From assembly GCF_030209475.1 (NCBI RefSeq), contig NZ_JARVRW010000004.1, forward strand, positions 413,021 through 477,020: a stretch of 64,000 bases of DNA. The letters are read 5' to 3'. The position numbers and the translations under genes are program-made. Shown in pieces: positions 28,402 to 35,599 of the stretch. The first letter of the stretch is position 1. Each line of letters begins with the position of its first letter. The notes beneath the pieces are model-generated. The model was not told the origin of the DNA. It did no database searches and saw nothing but the letters and a program-made list of their open reading frames with translations. Source of the stretch: Microbacterium sp. lyk4-40-TSB-66. Lineage in GTDB: Bacteria; Actinomycetota; Actinomycetes; Actinomycetales; Microbacteriaceae.

Positions 28402-29367
28402 GTGATCCCGCTCGATGCCACCCTCAGCGACGGAATCGACCAACTCGTCGGCGTCTTCCGCGACCCGCGCATCCTCCTCGGCATCCCGCTGGCCCTGCTC
28501 GGCGCGGTGTTCATGTCGTTCGGTGCGCAGTACCAGCACCGCGGCGTGCAGAAGGTCGAGCGCCTCTCGGGAGGCAAGACGACCGGCGGTCTCTCGCGGT
28601 CGCAGCTGACATCGCTGCTGACGCGGCCGTCGTGGGTTGCGGGAACGGTCATGCTGGGCCTGGCGATCGTGTGTCAGCTGGCCGCACTGTCGGTGGCGCC
28701 GCTGATCCTCGTCCAGCCGCTCGGTGCGATCGCACTCGTCATCACCACGGTGCTCAACGCGCGCGTGTCGCGCCACAAGCCGACCCGGCAGTCGCTGATC
28801 GCCATCGCCCTGTGCGTGGGCGGCATCCTCGTCTTCGTCACGATCGCGGCGTTCTTCGCCACCGAGCAGGTCATCACAGAACGCGAGCTGCTCATCATCC
28901 TCGGCATCCTCGCCGTGGTCGTCATCGTGTTCGGCGTCTTCTGGATCCTGGTGCGCCGCCGTGCGCAGGCGCTGTTCTACATCATGGCCGCGGGCGTCAT
29001 CTACGGCTTCGTCGCCACCCTCGCCAAGGTCGTGATCAGCCGCGCTCAGGCCGGGAACTTCGAGTGGTTGACCCTGCTGTGCCTGGTGGCTCTCCTCGCC
29101 GCCGTCGCCGTCGGAGCGTACTTCGTGCAGACCGCGTACTCGGTCGGTCCGCCCGACCTGGTCATCGCCGGCCTCACCGTCATCGACCCCATCGTCGCCG
29201 TCCTGATCGGTCTGCTCGTGCTGGGTGAGGCGTCGACCGCTCCCGCGTGGGCGCTCATCGGCTTCGTCCTCGCCGGCGCGATCGCGACGTGGGGCGTCAT
29301 CCAACTCACCAAGCACCACCCGCAGATCACCGCCGACGGCAAGCCGAAGAAGCCCCGGGTGCACTGA
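28402..29367 (+). CDS. DMT-superfamily (NIPA/EamA-like) membrane transporter
   Basis: 321-residue protein with nine or ten hydrophobic helices and the EamA-like organisation of two repeats, the second ending LTVIDPIVAVLIGLLVLGEASTAPAWALIGFVLAGAIATWGVI with the conserved Gly-Glu. Related proteins in Actinomycetota are annotated as DMT or Mg2+-transporter NIPA-like; the substrate is not known. GTG start at 28402. A methyltransferase-like membrane protein follows 11 bp downstream, probably in the same transcript. Confidence 0.78.
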   Translation: MIPLDATLSDGIDQLVGVFRDPRILLGIPLALLGAVFMSFGAQYQHRGVQKVERLSGGKTTGGLSRSQLTSLLTRPSWVAGTVMLGLAIVCQLAALSVAPLILVQPLGAIALVITTVLNARVSRHKPTRQSLIAIALCVGGILVFVTIAAFFATEQVITERELLIILGILAVVVIVFGVFWILVRRRAQALFYIMAAGVIYGFVATLAKVVISRAQAGNFEWLTLLCLVALLAAVAVGAYFVQTAYSVGPPDLVIAGLTVIDPIVAVLIGLLVLGEASTAPAWALIGFVLAGAIATWGVIQLTKHHPQITADGKPKKPRVH

Positions 29368-29378
29368 CCGGTGCGCGG

Positions 29379-30335
29379 ATGACCGCCGACGGCCGCACGA
29401 CGTCACCGCCACGGCTCTCCGCCGCGACGTTCGCCCGCGCGTACTTCGCTCTGCAGGCGGTGGCCGGCGCCGCATGGTGGGTCGCGGTGTTCACCGTTCC
29501 CCTCGTCCGGGAGGCGACGCTGGGGGACCTGGACCCGATCGTCATGGCCGCGCTCGACGTCCCCCTGTTCGTCGTCGCGTCGGCTCTCGCCGCCGTCCTT
29601 CCGCGCCGCGCCGCGGGCTGGGCAGGGGCCGCGGCGACCGCGTGGACGCTGGCCGTCACCTCGGTGCTCGGGGTGTACGCCACCGTGACGACCCTCGCGG
29701 GGGCAGGGGTGATCCTCATGATCGCGGCGAGCGTCGCCTCGGTGGGCGCCTGGCTCCTGCTCGTCCTCGGGCGCGTGCCGACCGAGTGGCTCCTCATCGA
29801 ACCGTTCGCCTTCCGCCCTGCTCGCCCCCGTCGGACACCCGTCGCCCACGTCATCGCCACGACGGGTCAGATCGTCGTGTTCTGGGGGCTCTTTCTCGCC
29901 GTCTTCCCCGTGATCATCCGCGCGCTCGAGGATCGCTGGCGCCTGGCGCTGCCGATGCCCGCGGGTGTCGCCGTCGCGGGCGCGGTCATCATCGTCGCCG
30001 CCAGCGCGCTCGGGTTATGGTCCGCGGCATCCATCACGGTGAAGGGCGACGGCACTCCGCTGCCGTCGGCCATGCCCAATCGGCTGGTCGTGGCGGGTCC
30101 GTACCGCCTCATCCGCAACCCCATGGCCGTGGCCGGGATCGCGCAGGGGGTGGGGGTGGGGCTCGTGCTGTCGTCGTGGATTGTGGTGGCCTACGCCCTC
30201 GCCGGATCCCTCGTCTGGAACTACGCCATCCGCCCCCACGAGGAAGCCGACCTCGCCACCGCCTTCGGCGACGAGTACCGGGCCTACGCACGCGACGTGA
30301 GGTGCTGGGTGCCGCGCCTGCGACCGGTGCGCTGA
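29379..30335 (+). CDS. Isoprenylcysteine carboxyl methyltransferase-family membrane protein
   Basis: 318-residue membrane protein with about eight hydrophobic segments. The C-terminal third has the ICMT/PEMT signature: LVVAGPYRLIRNPMAVAGIAQ, then a helix pair, then NYAIRPHEEADLATAFGDEYRAYARDV containing the His and Glu residues that hold S-adenosylmethionine. Bacterial members methylate unknown lipids or small isoprenoids. The N-terminal half (about 1-160) is an additional four-helix region not found in minimal family members. ATG at 29379, 11 nt after the transporter. Confidence 0.78.
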   Translation: MTADGRTTSPPRLSAATFARAYFALQAVAGAAWWVAVFTVPLVREATLGDLDPIVMAALDVPLFVVASALAAVLPRRAAGWAGAAATAWTLAVTSVLGVYATVTTLAGAGVILMIAASVASVGAWLLLVLGRVPTEWLLIEPFAFRPARPRRTPVAHVIATTGQIVVFWGLFLAVFPVIIRALEDRWRLALPMPAGVAVAGAVIIVAASALGLWSAASITVKGDGTPLPSAMPNRLVVAGPYRLIRNPMAVAGIAQGVGVGLVLSSWIVVAYALAGSLVWNYAIRPHEEADLATAFGDEYRAYARDVRCWVPRLRPVR

Positions 30336-30373
30336 GCGGCGGGCGGCTCTCCTGCTCGACTTCCGGATGCCGG

Positions 30374-30379
30374 TAGGCT
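30374..30379 (+). promoter_or_regulatory. -10 element of tRNA-Met
   Basis: TAGGCT 11 nt upstream of the tRNA 5' end. tRNA-Val in this window has a TAGACT with the same 11-nt distance. Confidence 0.5.
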
Positions 30380-30390
30380 CGTCGACACAG

Positions 30391-30464
30391 GGGGCGGTGG
30401 CCAAGCTGGTCAAGGCAGCGGGCTCATAACCCGACGATCGTGGGTTCAAGTCCCACCCGCCCTA
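30391..30464 (+). tRNA. tRNA-Met (CAT)
   Basis: 74-nt cloverleaf: acceptor GGGGCGG with CCGCCCT (terminal G-U), D-arm GCC/GGC, anticodon CAT at 30425-30427, T-arm GTGGG-TTCAAGT-CCCAC, discriminator A. The CCA end is not encoded (CCG follows). The top pair of the anticodon stem is a G-A mismatch. The lack of the three G-C pairs of the initiator stem suggests an elongator; a tRNA-Ile2 with lysidine cannot be excluded. Confidence 0.85.
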
Positions 30465-30501
30465 CCGAAGCCCTCCGTTGGAGGATGCGTCGAACGGTGG
30501 G

Positions 30502-31710
30502 TCAGCGCGCCGGCCCGACGGCGCTGATCGCAGACTCGTAGACCTGGACCACCGGGTCGATCCGTTGTGCGACCCGAGGGCGTCCCCGGATCATGGCCGC
30601 GCTCGCGGCGGTGATCGCTCCGGGCTCCCGCTGGAGCCTTGCCACGAGTGCGGTGATGCCCGCGGCGTCCGGCGTGTCGGTGAGGAAGCCGCCGCCCGGC
30701 GGGAGGACCTCGCCGAGGTCCGAGTCGCAGAAGAGCACGGGAAGACCGGATGCCGCAGCTTCCAGCATCACCATCGGTTGGTTGTCGAATTCGTACGAGC
30801 TCGACACCAGCAGGTGGCTCGCCCGCATGGCGTCGAGCACCTCCTCCTGCGATACCGACCCGTGCAGGACAACGGGGGTGTCCATCCGCTCGATCGAGCG
30901 TCGCGAGAGGCCGTCGCCGTAGACGTCCACCGAGACGTCGCGGCCGAACGACCGCGCCGCTTCCGCGATCACCGCGGGGCGCTTCTCCGGCGACAGTCGT
31001 CCGACCCACAGCAGGCGCAGGGTCTCACCGGGAGCGAGTCGGCGCTCGGTGGGTGCGCCGATGCGGTCGATCACGCTCTGCTCGAGTCCGTTCGACACGA
31101 CCGAGACGGGTGTCCGCACCCCCTGCTCCGTGAGTTTTCGCGCGAAGTGCGTCGACGGGACGATCACCTGGTCGCTCGCGCGGGACTGCGCGAGCATGAG
31201 TCGCCACATGCGTCTCGCCGGCATGGTGGCCGTGTAGGGCGAGTCGGCGCGTACGCGGAGACCGCGATGGCTGAGCTGCCGGGAGTGGAGGGCTGCCAGC
31301 AGGGGAACGGTGACGCGGGGGAGGGGAACGACACTCGTCGTGTACACGTCCACGCGGCCGTGCATGGTGTGGACGACCGGGAGGCCCAGATCGCGCGCCG
31401 CGCGCACACCCGCGAGGGCGGCGAACATCTCGGAATGCGTGTGCACCACGTCGATGCGCCGCTCGGCGAACTCCCGCCGGAGCAGCGCCGCCGCCTCACG
31501 CGGCGGCCACGTGAACGGATAGCCGTCGGGCCGGAACACCCGGGACGTGGGCAGTGCGACGATCGAGCGGTCGTCACTGCCCTGAGCCAGCGGGCAGAAC
31601 ACCGTCACCTCGAGGCCTGCTCCGGTGAGCGCTTCCCGGAGCGACTTCACCGCGGTCTGCACCCCACCGAGCGTGGGCAGGTAGTAGTCGGTCACCAGGG
31701 CGATCCGCAT
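30502..31710 (-). CDS. Glycosyltransferase family 4 protein
   Basis: 402-residue GT-B glycosyltransferase. The N-terminal domain opens with MRIALVTDYYLPTLGGVQTAV, the acceptor-side glycine-rich loop. The C-terminal domain has LRLLWVGRLSPEKRP and the donor-binding EX7E-like block EFDNQPMVMLEAAASGLPVL. Relatives transfer mannose or glucose to lipids such as phosphatidylinositol or diacylglycerol. ATG at 31710 is preceded 7 nt upstream by TAGGAT and not by a ribosome binding site. It is divergent from the reductase/MBL/KAS III operon across only 40 bp, which suggests a joint pathway. Confidence 0.85.
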   Translation of the reverse strand: MRIALVTDYYLPTLGGVQTAVKSLREALTGAGLEVTVFCPLAQGSDDRSIVALPTSRVFRPDGYPFTWPPREAAALLRREFAERRIDVVHTHSEMFAALAGVRAARDLGLPVVHTMHGRVDVYTTSVVPLPRVTVPLLAALHSRQLSHRGLRVRADSPYTATMPARRMWRLMLAQSRASDQVIVPSTHFARKLTEQGVRTPVSVVSNGLEQSVIDRIGAPTERRLAPGETLRLLWVGRLSPEKRPAVIAEAARSFGRDVSVDVYGDGLSRRSIERMDTPVVLHGSVSQEEVLDAMRASHLLVSSSYEFDNQPMVMLEAAASGLPVLFCDSDLGEVLPPGGGFLTDTPDAAGITALVARLQREPGAITAASAAMIRGRPRVAQRIDPVVQVYESAISAVGPAR

Positions 31711-31717
31711 ATCCCGA

Positions 31718-31723
31718 ATCCTA
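31718..31723 (-). promoter_or_regulatory. Leaderless -10 element of the glycosyltransferase gene
   Basis: TAGGAT on the reverse strand, 7 nt before the ATG at 31710. The opposing -10 element for the reductase gene is an identical TAGGAT only 14 bp away, so each promoter's -35 region overlaps the other's -10. Confidence 0.55.
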
Positions 31724-31737
31724 GGGGCCGACCGCCG

Positions 31738-31743
31738 TAGGAT
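31738..31743 (+). promoter_or_regulatory. Leaderless -10 element of the reductase/MBL/KAS III operon
   Basis: TAGGAT exactly 7 nt before the ATG at 31751, the mirror image of the glycosyltransferase promoter. Confidence 0.55.
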
Positions 31744-31750
31744 CGGCCGA

Positions 31751-32761
31751 ATGGGGGCAGCAGCAGCGGAGGGCGATGTGCCGGGCGCGGCGCCCCGCGG
31801 GGAAACGGCACTCGTCACCGGCGCGAGCGGGTTCCTCGGCGGGTACGTCGTGCGGGAGTTGCGCGCCCACGGCTACGACGTGATCGCGTCGGGTCGGAAC
31901 GCCGCCGCCCTGCCCGCCGGAGAGACCTTCGTCGGCGACCTCGACGACCTCGCACGGGTCGACCTCGGCCGCCCGGTGGACGTGGTCGTGCACTGCGCGG
32001 CCCTCTCCTCGCCCTGGGGTCGCTGGGCCGAGTTCGAGCACGCCAACGTCACCGGTACCGCGCGGGTGCTCGAGTTCGCCCGACGCGTCGGATCGCGCCG
32101 GCTCGTGCACATCTCCTCCCCGGGCATCTACGCCGCCCCTCGCGACCGGGTCGGCATCCGGGAGGACGCGGTCGATCCGCGGCATCCGATGAACCACTAC
32201 ATCCGATCGAAACTGGAGGCGGAGGCCCTGCTCCAGGATGCTGTGGCGGCAGGCCCGCGGCCGGAGATCGTCATCCTCCGACCCCGGGGAATCATCGGTC
32301 GCGGCGACCCCAGCCTCGTGCCCCGGATCCTCCGCGTGCGCGAGCGCTTCGGCATCCCCCTGATGCGTGGGGGACAGGGACTCATCGACCTCACCGCCGT
32401 CGAGAACGTCGCGCTGGCGGTACGGCTCGCGGCCGAGGTGCCAGGCGTCCACGGCCAGGCCCTCAACATCACGAACGGGGATCCTCGTCCGTTCCGCGCG
32501 GTGCTCGAGCAGTTGCTCGCGGGACTCGGTCTCGAGCCGCGGTACCGGTCCGTGCCGACACCGGTGGCCTACGGCGTCGCCGCACTCCTCGAGGCCGTGT
32601 GCGGGATCCTTCCCGGGCATCCCGAGCCGCCCGTCACGCGGTACACCGTCACGACGATCGCCCACTCGCAGACCCTCGACATCTCCCGCGCACGCGATCT
32701 GCTCGGCTATCGGCCCGAGGTCTCGCTCGACCAGAGCCTCGCTGGATACGCACGTGTCTGA
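31751..32761 (+). CDS. NAD(P)-dependent epimerase/reductase, OleD/3-beta-HSD-like
   Basis: 336-residue extended short-chain dehydrogenase. The Rossmann motif GASGFLG is near residue 24, followed by VHCAALSSPWG, the catalytic Ser in HISSPGIYAAP, and YIRSK as the Tyr-x3-Lys pair. The C-terminal part ends with ARDLLGYRPEVSLDQSLAGY, typical of 3-beta-hydroxysteroid dehydrogenase-like and OleD-type 2-alkyl-3-ketoacid reductases. Linkage to a KAS III-like enzyme two genes downstream supports reduction of a beta-keto lipid. Leaderless start; overlaps the MBL gene by 8 nt. Confidence 0.8.
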   Translation: MGAAAAEGDVPGAAPRGETALVTGASGFLGGYVVRELRAHGYDVIASGRNAAALPAGETFVGDLDDLARVDLGRPVDVVVHCAALSSPWGRWAEFEHANVTGTARVLEFARRVGSRRLVHISSPGIYAAPRDRVGIREDAVDPRHPMNHYIRSKLEAEALLQDAVAAGPRPEIVILRPRGIIGRGDPSLVPRILRVRERFGIPLMRGGQGLIDLTAVENVALAVRLAAEVPGVHGQALNITNGDPRPFRAVLEQLLAGLGLEPRYRSVPTPVAYGVAALLEAVCGILPGHPEPPVTRYTVTTIAHSQTLDISRARDLLGYRPEVSLDQSLAGYARV

Positions 32762-33515
32762 GCTCACCTTCTTCGCCTGTGGCGACACCTCCCACGACAT
32801 GAGCCGGTTGCTGCGCGGCGCCCGTCGCGAGCGGCGCGTCTTCCCGGCCGGCGCGTTCCTGTACCGCTCCGGCGAACGGCGGGTGCTCTTCGACACCGGC
32901 TATGCGCCCGAACCTTGGCGCGCCGGACCCGGCGGGTGGGCGTACCGCCGGATGCTGCCGCCTCGCGTGCGGCCGGGCGACACGATCGCCGAGCAGCTCG
33001 ACCCCGCCTCGATCACGCACGTCGTCCTGTCGCACCTGCACCCCGACCACATCGGCGGCGTCCGCTTCTTCCCGAACGCCGCATTCGTCCTCAGCGAAGG
33101 GGTGCGCCGCACCCTCGAACGACCACGGCTGCGCGACGGATTGCTCCGCCGCCTGCTGCCGACGTGGTTCGGGGCGGCGACGGTGCTGCCCTCGCCCGTG
33201 TTCGCGCCCGGGCCGCACGGCCTCCGTACGGCCGACCTCTTCGGCGACGGGTCCTACCTGCTCGTCGACCTGCCCGGCCACGCCCGGGGTCACCTCGGCG
33301 CCCTCGTCGAGCACGAGGTGCTGCTCGCCGGGGACGCCGCCTGGGGGCGTGACCTGCTCGGCGCGGAGCGCCGCATCCGCGCCCTCCCGCGACTGGTCAG
33401 TCACGACACGCCGGCGCAGCGCGCGACCGCGCGCGTGCTCCTGGCCGCCGAGCAGGACGGGCTGCGACTGCTCTTCAGCCACGATCGGCATCCGACGGGG
33501 AGGAACCTGCTGTGA
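32754..33515 (+). CDS. MBL-fold metallo-hydrolase
   Basis: 253-residue metallo-beta-lactamase fold hydrolase. The zinc motif is SHLHPDHIGG (HxHxDH), followed by LPGHARGHLG, LAGDAAWG and the C-terminal FSHDRHP, giving the usual two-metal ligand set. The arrangement resembles lactonases and other ester hydrolases. GTG start at 32754 overlaps the reductase, and its stop overlaps the KAS III-like start as GTGA. Encoded between a ketoreductase and a condensing enzyme, it may hydrolyse an acyl-thioester or beta-lactone intermediate; this is inference. Confidence 0.82.
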   Translation: MSELTFFACGDTSHDMSRLLRGARRERRVFPAGAFLYRSGERRVLFDTGYAPEPWRAGPGGWAYRRMLPPRVRPGDTIAEQLDPASITHVVLSHLHPDHIGGVRFFPNAAFVLSEGVRRTLERPRLRDGLLRRLLPTWFGAATVLPSPVFAPGPHGLRTADLFGDGSYLLVDLPGHARGHLGALVEHEVLLAGDAAWGRDLLGAERRIRALPRLVSHDTPAQRATARVLLAAEQDGLRLLFSHDRHPTGRNLL

Positions 33516-34516
33516 CCAGGAAAGGGACGGGGATGCTGCAGCACCGACCGATCGGGCAGGGTCGGCCGGTACGGCCGTGCCGGCTGGCGGGGTGGGGAAC
33601 GTACCTCCCCGACGAGGTGGTCACCTTCGGGGCGCAGACGCGTTACCGCATCCCCGACGGCATGTCGCAGCTCGACATGCTCGCCGCGGCGGCGGAGGAC
33701 GCCCTCCGACGAGCGGACCTCCGCCCCGACGACATCGACTGCATCATCGCCGCCTGCGCGGCCGGCCTGCAGCCGATCCCCTGCACGGCTGCGCTCGTCA
33801 TGGAGCGCGTCGCCCCTCGTGCCGGCGCCGCGGCCTTCGACGTCAATTCGACCTGCACGAGCTTCATCACGGCGGTGGACATCGCGTCCCGGTACCTCGC
33901 CGCCGGTGACTACGAGCGTGTGCTCATCGTCTCCGGCGACGTCGGCTCCCGATTCCTCGACGCCGGTCACCGCGAGAGCTTCGAGCTGTTCTCCGACGCC
34001 GCCGCCGCCGTCGTGCTCACGCGAGAACCGGGCGGGGACAGCGACGTCGCCGCGCCCGGAGTGCTCGGCAGCCTGCAGCAGACGTGGCCCGCGCACGCAC
34101 ACGACACGGAGCTTCGTGGCGGACTGTCGCTGCATCCGGCCCAGTCTTACGCCGACGGCGACCCGTCCGACTTCCTCTTCGCGATGGACGGGCGGCGGGC
34201 GCTCCTGGGCATGCTGGCGGTGCTGCCCGATTTCTTCACCCGGTTCTTCGACCGCGTCGGCCTCGATCTCGCGGATGTCGACCTCGTCGTGCCGCATCAG
34301 GCGAGCAGGGCGCTCGGCATCGCGATGCGTCGGATCGGCATCCCGAAGGACGCCTATGTCGACCGCGTCGCGGAGTTCGGCAACATGGTGTCGTCGTCCG
34401 TGCCGTTCATGCTCGCGACCAGTCTCGACGAGCGACGGATCGGCCCCGGTGACACCATCGTGCTGTGCGGGACCGCCGCGGGTCTGACCGCGAACGCCCT
34501 CGCGCTGAGGCTCTAG
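33512..34516 (+). CDS. 3-oxoacyl-ACP synthase III-like condensing enzyme (second FabH/OleA-like)
   Basis: 334-residue thiolase-superfamily enzyme. Catalytic Cys115 is in DVNSTCTSF, His262 in VPHQAS, Asn291 in EFGNMVSSSVP, and the C-terminal glycine loop GTAAGLTANAL. It is clearly different from the housekeeping FabH at 47200-48204 (CAGFAYG, HQANMR, TGNTSAAS), so it is a specialised paralogue. GTG at 33512 has GGGGAGG 8 nt upstream and overlaps the MBL gene; an ATG at 33533 is a weaker alternative. Probably condenses acyl-CoAs for a secondary lipid. Confidence 0.82.
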   Translation: MTRKGTGMLQHRPIGQGRPVRPCRLAGWGTYLPDEVVTFGAQTRYRIPDGMSQLDMLAAAAEDALRRADLRPDDIDCIIAACAAGLQPIPCTAALVMERVAPRAGAAAFDVNSTCTSFITAVDIASRYLAAGDYERVLIVSGDVGSRFLDAGHRESFELFSDAAAAVVLTREPGGDSDVAAPGVLGSLQQTWPAHAHDTELRGGLSLHPAQSYADGDPSDFLFAMDGRRALLGMLAVLPDFFTRFFDRVGLDLADVDLVVPHQASRALGIAMRRIGIPKDAYVDRVAEFGNMVSSSVPFMLATSLDERRIGPGDTIVLCGTAAGLTANALALRL

Positions 34517-34584
34517 CGAGCGGTACCCCTCGACGGGATGTCGCACCCCCGTCCGGGGGCGTGATCCCGCACCGGCGCCTGACG

Positions 34585-35481
34585 ATGTCGGAGGTCGTCG
34601 ATAGCTTCCCTCCCGTGGCGGAGAGAGTGCAGGCGTGGTGGGCGCGACGGCAGTGGTCGAAGGGGCTCGACGTTCCCTACGCGGTGGGCTCCTACCGCGA
34701 CGCGTGGGCCGCGTACCCCGCACTGCTGCGCCAATACCACCCCGATCTCAACGCCGGGATCGCGCTGAGCCAGGTACCGCCCGCTGCGGAGGTGCTGCTG
34801 CTCTGGCAGTGCGATGCCGGGCACCGGTTCGCGGCCACTCCCCACGAGCAGCGTCAGCGACCGGGACGCCAGCGCCGCCGGAGCGCGTGGTGCCCCGAGT
34901 GCAGCGAGCAGGCGGACCCGACACGCACGGTCGCGATGCCGATGCGCGAGTCGCTCGACGCGCCCGTCCCGGCCGAGAAACACCTGCTCCGGCCACGACG
35001 CCCGCGGCCCTCGACGAAGCTCTGCGACAAGACCCCCGGGATCCCGGTCGGCGAGGCGTTCGTCTCGGTCTGCGCGCCCAAGCCCGCCTCCGCCGTCGAA
35101 GATCGCGTGCGGGCCGACCTGAACGACCGGCTCACGTTCGCACACGGGTTCAACGCGGTACGCGTCGCGCGCCCGTTCTTCGACCACCTCGAGGTGTGGC
35201 CCGACTTCGTGTTGCCCGACCTGCGGATCGCCGTGGAGTACGACACGATCGGCCGCCACGGCCTCGAGCACGTCGGACGTCGGGAAGAGGCCGACCGTCG
35301 AAAGGACCGCGCGTTGCGCTCCGCCGGGTGGGAGGTCGTGCGGCTGCGCGTCGGACCGCTCGAACCGATCGGGCCGCACGACCTCCGGTTGTCCTCGTGG
35401 ACCCGCTCGACCGTGCTGCGGCTGATCGACGTGTTCCGTGGCATCCGCGGTCCGCTCCTCGTCGACTCCCACCTGCGCTGA
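34585..35481 (+). CDS. Zinc-ribbon protein with Vsr/DUF559-like nuclease domain
   Basis: 298-residue protein of two parts. The first has a treble-clef or DUF4379-like zinc ribbon: LWQCDAGHRF with C76 and H80, then C103 and C106 in WCPECS. The second (about 165-265) resembles the PD-(D/E)XK Vsr/DUF559 group: E172, D207 in WPDFVLPD, E218-x-D220 in AVEYD, and K240 before ALRSAGWEVVRLR. A nick-type endonuclease in repair or phage defence is possible but unproven. The ATG at 34585 is chosen as the first Met at the family start; a GTG at 34561 is possible. Confidence 0.65.
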   Translation: MSEVVDSFPPVAERVQAWWARRQWSKGLDVPYAVGSYRDAWAAYPALLRQYHPDLNAGIALSQVPPAAEVLLLWQCDAGHRFAATPHEQRQRPGRQRRRSAWCPECSEQADPTRTVAMPMRESLDAPVPAEKHLLRPRRPRPSTKLCDKTPGIPVGEAFVSVCAPKPASAVEDRVRADLNDRLTFAHGFNAVRVARPFFDHLEVWPDFVLPDLRIAVEYDTIGRHGLEHVGRREEADRRKDRALRSAGWEVVRLRVGPLEPIGPHDLRLSSWTRSTVLRLIDVFRGIRGPLLVDSHLR

Positions 35482-35520
35482 GCCGTGCGACGCACGCATG
35501 CGCGCCGACCGCCTCACACA

Positions 35521-35588
35521 GTTCGGGGCGGGTCCCGCCGTTCGGGGCGGGAGAAACCCGCCCCGAGGCGCAGAACCCGCCCCGGAAC
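35521..35588. repeat. GC-rich direct and inverted repeats, convergent terminator
   Basis: Two direct copies of GTTCGGGGCGGG (35521 and 35540) face two inverted copies, CCCGCCCCG at 35557 and CCCGCCCCGGAAC at 35576. The inner pair forms a perfect 9-bp stem (35543-35551 with 35557-35565) with a five-base AGAAA loop. It fills the gap between the convergent nuclease-like gene and the CNNM gene and would stop transcription from both sides. Confidence 0.75.
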
Positions 35589-35599
35589 CGAAAACGCGC

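Noticed and set aside
30391..30464. Initiator tRNA-fMet
   Set aside because: The three consecutive G-C pairs of the initiator anticodon stem and the unpaired first acceptor base are not present.
31711..34516. Canonical oleABCD olefin cluster
   Set aside because: No AMP-dependent ligase (OleC) and no alpha/beta-hydrolase (OleB) lie next to the genes, so a standard olefin pathway is not supported.
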